A DNA stretch of 64,000 nucleotides, taken from Dactylorhiza incarnata. Its lineage: Eukaryota; Streptophyta; Magnoliopsida; Asparagales; Orchidaceae. Positions 21,584-31,943 of the stretch are shown one piece after another. The position numbers were made by a program, and so were the translations under genes. Location of the stretch: NCBI GenBank assembly GCA_033032865.1, contig JAWHQI010000005.1, positions 6,100,001-6,164,000 of the forward strand, given 5' to 3'. The notes beneath the pieces were generated by a model. It made no database searches and was not told the DNA's origin. It saw nothing but the letters and a program-made list of their open reading frames with translations. The stretch's first letter is position 1, and each line of letters starts with the position of its first letter.

Positions 21584-23059
21584 ATGCAAGAAGAATTATG
21601 CCAATTTGAGAGAAACAAAGTATGGAACTTAGTTGAGAGACCAAGAAACTACCCAGTTATTGGTACAAAGTGGGTATATAGAAACAAACTAGATTCCATT
21701 GGAGTAATCATCAGGAACAAGGCTAGACTTGTAGCACAAGGGTATAGACAAGAAGAAGGAATAGACTACAACCAAACCTTTGCTCCAGTAGCCAGATTGG
21801 AAGCAATCAGACTTTTTCTTGCCTATGCAGCTTTCATGAAGATGAAAGTCTACCAGATGGATGTCAAGAGTGCTTTTCTGAATGGTGGCCTTCAAGAAGA
21901 GGTGTATGCAGAGCAACCACCAGGTTTTATCAATCCCTCCTCTCCTAACTGTGTTTATAGACTTAACAAAGCACTTTATGGCCTTAAGCAAGCACCTAGA
22001 GCTTGGTATGACACTCTCTCCAACTTTCTTATAAAAAACTCTTTTGAAAGAGGAAAAGTAGATAAAACACTTTTTACTAAAACCCACAAGAATCAACTCC
22101 TTGTTCAAATATATGCTGATGACATCATCTTTGGCTCAACTCATCTCAAACTCTGTAAAAGATTTGCTAATCTAATGCAATCTAAATTTGAAATGAGTAG
22201 TATGGGAGAACTCTTTTATTTCTTAGGGCTACAAGTAAAACAAAGCAGTGAGGGGATCTTTATCTCACAATCTAAATACACTAAAGAATTAATCAAAAAG
22301 TTTGGCATGGAATCAGCTTCTACCATGAAAACACCTATGACAACTAATGCCATTATAGAAAAGGATGATAAGGGAAAATCAGTAGATCAAAAGACATATA
22401 GGGCAATCATAGGATCCCTTCAATATATAACAGCTAGCAGACCTGACATTATGTTTGCCACCTGCATATGTGCTCGATTTCAGGTTGATCCAAAAGAATC
22501 CCATCTCTTCTCTGTAAAAAGAATTCTTAGATACCTAAAGGGAACACCTGAACTAGGTCTATGGTACTCAGCAGAAACCAACTTTGAATTGATAGGTTTC
22601 TCAGATGCAGACTATGCTGGATGTAGGGTTGATAGAAAGAGCACATCTGGTACTTGCCAATTCCTAGGTGACAAACTAATATCATGGTTTAGTAAGAAAC
22701 AAACTTCAGTCTCAACCTCAACAGGTGAAGCTGAATATATAGCTGCTGGGAGTTGTTGTTCACAAATCCTATGGATGCAAAATCAGCTTCTTGACAATAA
22801 ATTGGAAGTCAATAACTCTAAGATCTATTGTGATAGTTCTAGTGCTATATCCATAGCATCCAACCCAGTCCTTCACAGTAGAACCAAACATATAGAGATC
22901 AGACATCACTTTCTTAGAGACAATGTAGAAAAAGGCAAGATAACCTTAGAATATATTCCTACAGACAGTCAAAGAGCAAACATTTTTACCAAACCCTTGG
23001 ATGAAACTAAGCATACTTACTTCATCAACACCTTAGGAATGCTTGATGGAAGCTTGTAA
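21584..23059 (+). CDS. C2 reverse transcriptase and RNase H (open frame)
   Basis: 491 codons open to the natural pol stop at 23059. Reverse transcriptase blocks: [50 protein letters not shown], and the catalytic YADDIIFG (residue about 178). RNase H blocks: [29 protein letters not shown] and [13 protein letters not shown], ending [11 protein letters not shown]. It copies element RNA to DNA and removes the RNA strand. The first Met is only the start of this open stretch; in a working element it would be part of the Gag-Pol polyprotein. Confidence 0.92.
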   Translation: MQEELCQFERNKVWNLVERPRNYPVIGTKWVYRNKLDSIGVIIRNKARLVAQGYRQEEGIDYNQTFAPVARLEAIRLFLAYAAFMKMKVYQMDVKSAFLNGGLQEEVYAEQPPGFINPSSPNCVYRLNKALYGLKQAPRAWYDTLSNFLIKNSFERGKVDKTLFTKTHKNQLLVQIYADDIIFGSTHLKLCKRFANLMQSKFEMSSMGELFYFLGLQVKQSSEGIFISQSKYTKELIKKFGMESASTMKTPMTTNAIIEKDDKGKSVDQKTYRAIIGSLQYITASRPDIMFATCICARFQVDPKESHLFSVKRILRYLKGTPELGLWYSAETNFELIGFSDADYAGCRVDRKSTSGTCQFLGDKLISWFSKKQTSVSTSTGEAEYIAAGSCCSQILWMQNQLLDNKLEVNNSKIYCDSSSAISIASNPVLHSRTKHIEIRHHFLRDNVEKGKITLEYIPTDSQRANIFTKPLDETKHTYFINTLGMLDGSL

Positions 23060-23395
23060 CACCATTGTTGGGCAAATCTACAAGAGGTCAACAAATTTAA
23101 GAAAGCACTTGAAGATACGTCGATTACCTATCGACGCACCGTCGAGAGGAACTCAACGCTGGCATTGATTTCTTACAGGCAAGGATACGTCGATCCTTTC
23201 TCGACGGACCGTCGACTTCATGATAAAACTGGAAACAAATCTTTCCTTCTTCTTTTGACGATTGGATTACCTAATATACCTCGATTTATGTTTCCTTTTC
23301 AACGTCTCACCTTCTTTAAATAATACCTCATATTTCATAACTCCTACTCTCCTAAACCGCCAAAAACTTCATCTTCTACATTTCTCTCTGCATCA
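23060..23395 (+). repeat. C2 spacer with third TCGA motif array (23117-23217)
   Basis: Non-coding spacer between pol and ORF3. It holds about seven ACGTCGA/TCGACG motifs, equivalent in place to 5388-5548 of C1. The rest (23218-23395) is AT-rich leader of ORF3. Confidence 0.8.
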
Positions 23396-25192
23396 ATGGC
23401 GCCGACTCCTGCTCAATCTGCCATCATCAAAGCGATGAATGATGCCCTGGAAAAACTTGTGAATGAATTTTAGTCACGACTGATCATTTTCTCCAACGAG
23501 TGTGCCTCCATGCTAACCACTTGTGAAGCCAAACTGGCCGACATCTTTTCATCTCTTCCTGAGCTTCATATTCTTTTTCAAGAACAAAATCTGTCGCTAA
23601 AAGGGTTTATATCCTTTCTGCAGGATATAAACCAGGGGGAGAGTTGCTCCAGAAACCCCTCCAATCAGGTTCTCTATTACTCTTAAGCTTCATATTCTTC
23701 TCTATTACTCTTAAGCTCAGGGTTAATTCTTCTCCAATCTCTAAACCCTAAACTCCATTTCTTACTATAGGCACAAATCTTCTCCACTCACTCTGATTAC
23801 ACCTTCAAGGAGAAAAACCCCTTTGGTATATCCTCATCCTACCATACAGAAGGAGACCATGCTGTGGATTCAGCATTCAAAGCAGATGCCCCATATATTC
23901 AGGGGGAGACTGCTGTAGCAAGAAATACAGAAGTCCAGGGGGAGGAAGAAGCAGCTACTTCTGATGACTGGAAAGGGCAAGTCTGGATTGATGCACCCCT
24001 TTGTGTGGAAGAAAATCAGTATCACTCTCCTGGCTTCTCTGCCAGTTACATCAAGCTTAGGACACCCCTACTTGAGGATGTTCCTCCAGAAGAAATTGAA
24101 GGAGAAAAAAAATCTTTTGCAGAGACTACCCTACCTAAGGACATTCTACTTCCTGTTGTAGAACAAACTCCTTCTCCTGTAAAATTTCCTTCTCCACCTT
24201 ATCTTTCTAAAGAGAAAACTCCACCTCCTCTACTACCTTTATCTCCACCATCAACAAAACTTACTTCTACCAAGCAGTCTAAAGCACCTACTCAAATCTT
24301 ACCTAGGCAAAGTCCAAGAGGACAAATGAAAAGAAAAAGAGAAGTCATCCCTCACTGGCAAAAATATTCCAAAGAAGAAAGGAAAGAATATGCAAAAGAA
24401 AAGAAATACAGAAAAGCTTCTGAGGAGATAAAGAGGTTTGAAAAGATTCCTAATATCTCTCCTGACAGTACTGTAAAGGAGTACAATGACCCTGAAATGG
24501 AAAAGAGGAATAATGAAATAAGAGAAAGAGACCTGTATGAATTTGAAGCAGCTATGAAAGAAACAGTGGATAAGAGAAATGCTTGGATAGAAAAGATCAA
24601 GAAGGGAATGACCAAAGAACAGATTCTTGCTGAACCATCCACCAAAATTCCAAAGAAGTTGTTTGATGTTGAAGCATATCAAAAGAAAAATCCTCAGGCA
24701 GGGATTATCCTAGATAAAGGACAAAAGCACAAGAGGGGTATAGGGTGTTCAGAAGATGTTTACATTCCCTATAAGAAGCCTACAAAACCAGAAGGATTAG
24801 ACAAATGACATGATTCACCCTGGAAAGGGAAAGAAAAGATGTCTGAGATCCCTGAGAAACAGGAACCTGAAAAGAAAAGGAAATATAGGCCCAAGGTTGA
24901 CAACAAGGGACCATCTGAACCCAAACCTACACAAAAGAGAGAGAAACCTCAAGGCATTACAATAGAAATGATTGATGAAAAGGAAGCAATTATCATTAGC
25001 AAGGGTTATTCCATAAATGACACTCTCCCTGATGCTGAAAAGAGTTTGGCAAAACTGCACACAATTATCAGAAATGTTCAGGAGCATCCTGATAGAGCCA
25101 GGCCCAACATTTTTGAAGCTGTTGAACAATTATCTAAGAAACTCTACTATGCCTTTGTTAATTTTACGTATAACAAGAAGTTCTTAGTTTAA
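23396..25192 (+). CDS. C2 ORF3, spliced-looking, basic and coiled; function unknown
   Basis: Starts MAPTPAQSAI. Exon 1 is 23396-23668 and exon 2 is 23771-25192; intron 23669-23770. Joining gives about 564 codons with two in-frame stops, TAG 23471 and TGA 24806, both explainable as C-to-T changes (CAG, CGA). After the intron come QGE-containing acidic repeats and a Pro-rich linker (about 24150-24290). A strongly charged region follows (MKRKREVIPHW, YSKEERKEYAKEKKYRK) with heptad-like spacing and KRKR-type basic clusters, suggesting a nuclear protein. There is no membrane segment. It shares layout (MAP start, early intron, QGE, Pro-rich, basic) with C1 ORF3, but I see no clear residue-level homology. 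Confidence 0.62.
23669..23770 (+). other. Candidate spliceosomal intron in C2 ORF3
   Basis: 102 bp, AATCAG|GTTCTC ... ACTATAG|GCACAA. It is T-rich with internal stops. Removal joins two open frames exactly in phase. Confidence 0.65.
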
Positions 25193-25317
25193 AACTTGTT
25201 TATATGATTTCTTTCTTTTCTGATGAATGCTTGACAAACTTCTTTAATATATCAAGGTATTCCTTAGACAAAAGGTAAAGTTTCTCTCTGATTGGGTTAA
25301 GACAAATAGGGGGAGAT
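25193..25317 (+). other. C2 3' untranslated region with polypurine tract
   Basis: Ends in ACAAATAGGGGGAGAT (25302-25317), matching the C1 tract, directly before the LTR. Confidence 0.88.
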
Positions 25318-26545
25318 TGTTGGGGAAATGATTTATCTTAACCCCTAGAAATGAGTAGAAAATGAGTTCTCAGAATGAAAAAGTAGTTTAAGTAAATATG
25401 CGTCGAGTAGTAATCGACGCAGCGTCGAAGTGTATATCGACGCACCCAGTAAAGTCGACGCACCTCTGTAGACGCTCCTTCCATGTTTTCTTCTCGACGT
25501 CTAGCCATGCTGAAATCGACGCTTACGCTGAATAGTAATCGACGCACGTCGATTTCTGAGACAGATTCAAAAATACGCCAGATCTCTTTCCTTCTTTCTG
25601 TAGATCTGAATTTTATGGAATTATATTGTTCTCTTCTAGCCGTTCTGAATCAGTCTTTCCTTCAAAATGATTCTTGGCTAATTTGATTAAGATTATTATG
25701 GACATTATTTGAAAATAGAATGATCTCTTTCCTTCTATAGATATAATGATTATGGAAACTTTTCTTTCTTACTATTTCTCTGACTGCTAATTGATTATTC
25801 TCCCATAGCAATTATTTTGAATAAACAGAGCTATAAATACAGAAGGAGGTCGGCAAAAGAAAAAGAAGTGATCCACTCCATCCATTTGTAAAAGAGGAAA
25901 AGCTCCCAAGTGAAAAGTGAGAAAGCTGAGAAGAGTGAAAGTGTGCTGCAGCAAAGAAAAAGCCTTCTTCTTCTCCTCCTTCTGAAGCCATACTGCTGCC
26001 ATTTCTGAAAGCTCTCAGTGAAAGAGAAAAGGGCTTTCAATCTCCTTCTCACTATAGGAGAGAGATTTCATTCACTATACTTGTGCTTCTAATCTTCTTG
26101 CTAGGAAGAAGATTCTTTCTTACTTCAATTGTTTTTCTTCTACTTCTTATTCTTATTCCATTTTCAAATTGTGTAAAAGAGTTTTAAGAATCCCTCTTCA
26201 AAAGATTCAGTTGTAGTGGTTCTAAGAGTCTCCTTATCAAAAGACTCAGGCTGGTTCTAAGAGTCTCCTTATCAAAAGACTCAGTGCAAGATAGTGAATT
26301 CCTACCAAGGGGGTAGAAGAGTGGACTACCCAAAGTTTGGGGAACCACTATATTTCTTTGTGTTGTGCTGTGTTTTTCTTTTTGCTATTTTCTTTCTTTA
26401 CTTGCTTAATTCTTGTTGGTGTGTGGGAAGCTTAAATCTATAAATATTACACATATATATATTTATTAACTTTGCACAAAATATTTTAAAATCTCTATTC
26501 ACCCCCCCTCTAGAGAATTCTAGTGAGGTTAACTGTGCACTTTCA
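25318..26545 (+). repeat. C2 3' LTR
   Basis: 1228 bp, uninterrupted reference copy for the split 5' LTR. Motif array 25399-25554, TATA box 25832-25839. Ends CTTTCA before the TSD TATAG. Confidence 0.95.
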
Positions 26546-26550
26546 TATAG

Positions 26551-26821
26551 GAATAAATGAGAGCAAAATAATAATTTAGCAAAAAGTAATTTGCAATAAT
26601 AAAATTTATGCCAAATAAAAGAAATCAAGTAAACACAAATAGAGACATGATTGTATTATATAAAAAAGTGTTTACATAAATTTGATTTCTACATCGCTAG
26701 AAATCGGAGGCGTACAAATGTAGATATCTTTTCCTTTTCTTTACCGACTTGTATCCCCATAAACCGGTTGACTTTAGCCTATCCTTCCCCGGATATGGCT
26801 CAAGCCGCTCTAGCCAATCCT
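26551..26821 (-). repeat. C3 3' LTR, middle piece
   Basis: Continues the LTR broken at 9431, aligning with about 49962-50228 of the 5' LTR. It ends at the C4 TSD copy ATCCT (26817-26821). Confidence 0.9.
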
Positions 26822-27957
26822 TGTTAAATTTTTGAAGTGGAAGTGAAGTTGAGCTGGGCGGTCTGAAGATTAGAGACCGCAGAGACCGCGCGGTCTGCGT
26901 TGATTCTCTGGTCACTTTCTCTCAGCAGTTTGTTCTAAGCGGTCTGATCTGGGAGAATGCCTCTTTTGTCCGGGCGGCTTGCGCGGGTTGGTCTGGCGAC
27001 CTGTCCTAAGTCGGCCAGATGTTCTTGGTCTACCTTCTTACAGACCGGGCGGTCTGCTTGTTGAGACCGCAGTGACCGGGCAGTTTGGTTCTAACCGCAA
27101 GGTTTAATAAAGGAGCTGTGAGCTTTGTCGAGCTCGGGTGGTCTGCTTTGCGAGACCGCTCACGATCTGATGGGCGGTTATTGTATCCCGGTTGTGTGGT
27201 GACGACATCCGTTTACCCACCTATAAATAGGGGTGCAGGGCCCGCCATTAATAACGAGAACTATAAGAACTTAAAGTTGGCTTGATTATGTCGGTCTCTT
27301 TTTGATGTCGCGCGGTTTGAGATTTAGTCTGACCAGTTTCTGTGTTCGCAGGTTAAGTGGTTTGCAGCTCGCCGTCAGCTTATCTCCTTCTTCCAGCTTT
27401 GAATAAACCAGTCCGGGCGGACTGTGTTTAGGAGTTCGCGATCTGTGTAACAGACTCAGTTGATCAGGCGGTCTTAAGCGGCCATGCGGTCTTGAGTTGC
27501 GGTTTGTCACAGAAAGCAGTTCTTGTTCAGAGTTCGCGGGTTTCTTCTTTGATCAAGACCGTGCGGTCTATGCGATCAAGAAGTGCAAACTGTTTTATTT
27601 CAGTAGAGGAATAAGCATCGAGTTGGTGGTCTGGGGTTGCGGTCTGGCAGGTGCGGTCTGTACTCTGTTCGCGCAGTCTCAGCGGCTTCCGTCCATCTTG
27701 TCTGTTCATGCGTTCTGGCGGTCTCAAGTGCCAGGTCGTTGCAGCTTCTTTTTTCCCTTTGTGTTGTGTGCTTCTCTCCTCCGTGATTCTGATGAATCAT
27801 ATCTCGCCATGTATACCTCGCATTGTAAAGAGATATTCAATACCAAAGTACTATTCGTTCTTCTCATTGTCACTGTTGTGCTACACTTTTGAAAGGTTTT
27901 GTGAAGTGTGTTCCGCATATTATTTCACTTCATCTCCGGACCTCAAGTTTTTCAACA
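26822..27957 (+). repeat. C4 5' LTR with GCGGTCT/AGACCGC array
   Basis: 1136 bp. More than twenty GCGGTCT or AGACCGC motifs in both orientations are scattered from 26858 to 27724, on both sides of the TATA box (27222-27229). They include tight inverted pairs such as AGACCGCGCGGTCT at 26887-26900. Confidence 0.94.
27222..27229 (+). promoter_or_regulatory. C4 5' LTR TATA box
   Basis: TATAAATA in CACCTATAAATAGGGG. Copy at 41492-41499. Confidence 0.7.
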
Positions 27958-27969
27958 TGGTATCAGGGG
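27958..27969 (+). other. C4 primer-binding site (initiator tRNA-Met)
   Basis: TGGTATCAGGGG immediately after the LTR; it differs from the standard TGGTATCAGAGC at two bases. Confidence 0.85.
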
Positions 27970-28048
27970 GAGGTTGCTGAGGTTGTGAAACTGATAGTGT
28001 TGATACTTCTCTCGGGTTTCTCAAGTGGTAGCAATCAGTGGGATAGCA

Positions 28049-28870
28049 ATGGAAGGAGGATATGCTAGAGGTCTCGGTATTGAGCTCCTTACGCAGACTA
28101 ACTTCAAGAAGTGGAAGTCTTGCATGGAGAGCTATCTTCTTAGCAAGGACTTGTGGGAGGTTGGAGGAGGAGAAGCTAGACAAGCTGTGGTTCCTGCTGA
28201 TGGGAATGCTGAGCTCGTAAAGATTGGAGAAGAACGACTGCTAAGGCGGAGTTCACTCTTAAGCGGGCTATCATTCCATAGTTATTTGATCACATCATTG
28301 GATGCAGATCAGCTGCTGAGATTTGGACAGCCTTGGATGGCTTGTTCAATAAGAAGAATGTAGCGAGGCTATAGTATTTGGAGAATGAGTTGGCAAAAGC
28401 AAATCAAGGAGATTTGTCCATTTCTACGTTCTTCTTGAAGATGAAGAACCTCTGCGCAGAGATATCGACTTTTGACCCGGATGAGCCTATCTCAGAAGCT
28501 AAGCTAAAGAGGCACATAATCCGCGGCTTGCGGAGGGAGTATGTTGCCTTTGTTACTTCTGTTCAAGGTTGGGCCAATCAGCCTTCGTTGCTGGAGCTGG
28601 AGAACTTACTTGCTTCGCAGGAAAGTTTGGCAAAGGAAATGGCTGGGATGTCAGTCTCTGGGGGAGAAGGCTAGGTTCTCTTCTCTGGCAAGAAGAAGAA
28701 ATGGGACAAGAAAAAGAAGAAGTCGTCTGGAGATGATGGTCCATCTACTTCGTATTAATAGGAGAGGAGCTATGCTCCTAAGCGTGATGGAAAGAAGCAA
28801 GAAGGACCTAGATGCTTCAGGTGAATAAGGTTGGTCATTTCAAAAGGGACTACAAGGTCAATCTTCAGTC
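28049..28870 (+). pseudogene. gag: C4 Gag, frameshifted
   Basis: Starts MEGGYARGLGIELL with the copia Gag pattern NFKKWKSCMESYLLSKDLW. A frameshift near 28300, a TAG at 28372-28374 and a frameshift near 28670 break it. Middle block: GDLSISTFFLKMKNLCAEIS...IIRGLRREYVAF. The zinc knuckle near 28814-28855 is frame-broken after its first Cys, and its last Cys reads Tyr (HFKRDYK). It would form the particle in a working element. Confidence 0.8.
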
Positions 28871-30453
28871 GGGGCATGCTGCAGGGAAGGAGGAGGCTGG
28901 TTCCAATACTGAAGGTAGTTGGGGTGGTGGAGGAGCTTTCATGACGGACACGTGTGTTCGGGCCATGACTTCCATCAACTATCAAGACGATTGGATTGTG
29001 GACTCTGGGTGTGGTCATCACCTCACTGGGGATGAGTCGAAGTTCTCCTCCTTACAGACATATACAGGTAATGACGCTATCATTACGGCTGACGATACTA
29101 TTCATGCAATTGAGAAGGAGGGTGTGGTTTCATTGAACGATGATAGAGGTACTCTTACGTTGAAGAGTGTCTATCATGTTCTGGGGATGAAAAAGAACCT
29201 CTTCTCGGTGACCAATGCGGTGGACGCTGGCTATCACGTTCTGTTTGGTCCAACATAAGTGAAATTTCTCCGTTATGTTTCAGCGATGAAAGCCGAAGTC
29301 ACTCATGTTGGGAGACAGGTGAAAGACTTTTTTTCTTTCAACAAGTTCTTATGTTGATTAAATGAGGGCTAACGATAGCGCTGCTATCTGGCATGAAAGG
29401 CTTGGGCATGTTGGGATGGATAAGCTGAAAGTTATGGCGGGTAGAGGCCCGGTGAAAGGCCTGCCTAGCTTGTCATCTTTTGGGGATGGTCATGTTTGTG
29501 CAGGTTGTCAGTTTGGTAAAGCTCATCGCTTTCCATTTGACAAATCACAAAGCATATGTAAAAGACCATTGGAGTGCATCCATGGTGATCTGTTTGGACC
29601 TACCAACACTGCTAGTCTTGGAGGTAGCAGGTATATGCTAATCTTGGTTGATGACTTCACCAGATATACTTGGGTGTATTTTCTGAAGGAGAAGTCAGAG
29701 GCGTTCGAAAGGTTTATGGAGTTCAAGGAGCTGGTGGAAAGTCGGCTAAACCTGCGGGTGAAGAAGTTCAGAACAGACAATGGAGGGGAGTTCACCTCCA
29801 AGGAGTTCTTTAGCTTCTGCAGGAAGCATGGCATCCAAATGGAGCTTTCTTGTGTTCACACTCCACAATAGAACGGAGTTGTAGAGCGTAAGATCCGTCA
29901 CCTGACGGAGACTTGCAAATGTTGGCTTCATGCTAAGAGTATCCCAAAGTCCTTTTGGGCAGAGGGAATGTCTTGTGCGGCCTATGTTATCAACTGGATG
30001 CCTCTCAGCCCCATCAACATGAAGACCCCTCATGAGTTGATGTTCAAGGAGAAGCCAAGTGTGGAACACTTTAGAGTGTTCGGTTCTACCTATTATGTGC
30101 ATGTTCCGGATGCCCTTCGAACGAAGCTAGATGCTAAGGCAAGGAAGCTAGTCTTCGTCGGTTATGATGACCAGAAGAAAGGGTGGAGATGCATGGATCC
30201 CGAGACACAAAGATATGTGGTCTCTAGGGATGTAGTTTTCGAGGAGTTGACGTCATACCAAGGTAACTCTTCAGTTGAGTTACAAGGAAGCAGGGAAGAA
30301 GGTGGACCAGTGGTAGCTGCACGGGAAGTTCTGGTGGAGTTACCTATTTCTCCAAGTGCTCCTTGTATTACTAGCTCAAGATCAGGTGCTTCAGGTTCTG
30401 GAAGCAGGGGGAGCGAGGCTCCATGTTTACCTGAGAGGAGAGCTAGTCCATAA
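28871..30453 (+). pseudogene. C4 protease and integrase
   Basis: Protease WIVDSGCGHHLTG with the catalytic Asp codon at 29001. Integrase zinc domain WHERLGHVGMDKLK...CAGCQFGKAHR (29389-29530). Core: HGDLFGPTNTASLGG, FRTDNGGEFTS, and TPQ*NGVVERK, where TAG near 29869 replaces the Gln. The C-terminal part is YHVPD-like (YVHVPDALRTKLDAKARKLVFVGY). Other stops occur near 29257 and 30451. The pattern is copia. Confidence 0.85.
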
Positions 30454-31943
30454 GCTGCAGTGGAAGAGGTGGTTCAGAGTCAAGCTCTGAGGAGGTCCAA
30501 GAGGACCATTATTCCACCTGATCGGTATACGGGCGGGAACTTGGTGATCTTTGTCTCATGTTTCTTCACAGGTCCCCTAGATGAGAGAGAGCCATCATGT
30601 TATGAAAACACTGTTGGAGTCAAGGAGTGGGAAGGAGCCATGGATGAAGAGATGGATTCCCTCAGGAAGAATGAGACTTGGGACTTGGTGCCTAAGGTTG
30701 AGGGGGTTACTCCGGTGACTTGCAAGTGAGTTTTCAAGCTGAAGAAGAAGGCTGACAGAAGTATTGAGCGGTACAAGGCTCGCCTTGTAGCTTGAGGTTT
30801 CTCTCAGAAGTATGGGGAGGATTATGAAGAAACATTTAGCCCCGTTGCCAAGATGACTTTGGTCCGGGTGGTGATCGCATTGGCAGCTTGCCAAGGGTGG
30901 AAGATTTTGCAACCCGACGTGAAGAACACTTTCTTATATGGAGAGATTGACAAGGATATCTTCATGGATCAGCCACCTGGGTATGTATCCGAAGAGAACC
31001 CAAGATATGTTTGTAAGCTCAAGAAGGCTCTTTATGGCTTGAAGCAAGCGCCTCGGGCGTGGTACGGGAATATCGCAGAATACCTCCAGTTCTGCGGGTA
31101 CTTTGCTTCTGATTCTGATTAGAGCTTGTTTGTTAAGAATACCGGGGAGCTTCAAGTCTTTGTGCTGCTGTACGTGGACGATATGATCGTCATGGGAAAT
31201 TCTGAGATGGAGGTAGCTAGGCTTCGTGCTGAGCTAGCTATCAGATTCGAGATGAAGGATTTGTGCGAGCTCCACCATTTCCTTGGGCTCGAAGTTGAGA
31301 AAAGAGAGAGAGGCATGCTCGTTTCCCAGAAGGGATATGCGGATCGAATCTTGAAGAGATTCAGCATGGAAGGAGGGAAGAGCAGCTCTACTCCACTGGA
31401 GGTTGGAGTTCATCTTCGTCGAGATGAAGGGAAGGTTCTTACCGATCCTTTGGTGTTCCGGGATTTGGTTGGAAGCTTGATATACTTGATGATCACAAGG
31501 CCAGATATTGCTTATGTAGTTGGCAGGGTGAGTCGGTTTATGGCAGAGCCTCAGAAGCCTCATCTTGTGGCAGCTAGGAGTATATTGAAGTATGTCAAAT
31601 CCACCTCGGTTTTGGTTCTCTTTTATGGGAGAGATTCAGGCTTTTGTTTGCACGGGTACATGAATGCTGATTATGGAGGAGATTCAGATGACCGAAGATC
31701 GACGTCTGGATACATCTTTATGACGGGCTCTACAGCTATATCATGGTGCAACAAGAAGCAGGATTCTGTGTCTGTCTCTACCACAGAAGCGGAGTACAAA
31801 GCTTCGGCTTTGGCATCTCAGGAAGCCATCTGGCTTAGGAGGCTTGTGGTGGACATTCATAGGGAGGTGGGAGGTCCTACTCTACTACGTAGTGACAACG
31901 AGAGTGCTCTCAAACTGGTGAATAATCCAGTTTGTCATGCGCG
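30454..31943 (+). pseudogene. C4 reverse transcriptase and most of RNase H
   Basis: RT blocks: [42 protein letters not shown], and catalytic YVDDMIVMG near 31171. RNase H: NADYGGDSDDRRSTSG, STTEAEYKA, SDNESALKLVNNPVCHA. Stops are TGA at about 30727 (where KWVFK is expected), TGA at about 30794 (within LVARGF-type sequence) and TAG at about 31120. The frame is cut at 31943 by G5 and continues at 40905. Confidence 0.87.

Larger units (their letters stand above)
9432..26545 (+). mobile_element. C2: Ty1/copia retrotransposon with gag, pol and ORF3; split by G2
   Basis: LTRs 9432-9740 plus 16850-17761, and 25318-26545. Perfect TSD TATAG (9427-9431, 26546-26550). It has an initiator-Met PBS, and order gag-PR-IN-RT-RH-ORF3-PPT. 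Several nonsense codons and one frameshift inactivate gag-pol, but all domains are present. It is related to C1 in LTR, gag and motif array, and is of the kind that could supply pol to C1-like elements. Confidence 0.94.

Noticed and set aside
27085..27980. Host gene in the 27.1-28.0 kb interval (open frames on both strands)
   Set aside because: The interval is the C4 5' LTR, repeated with near identity at 41355-42227.
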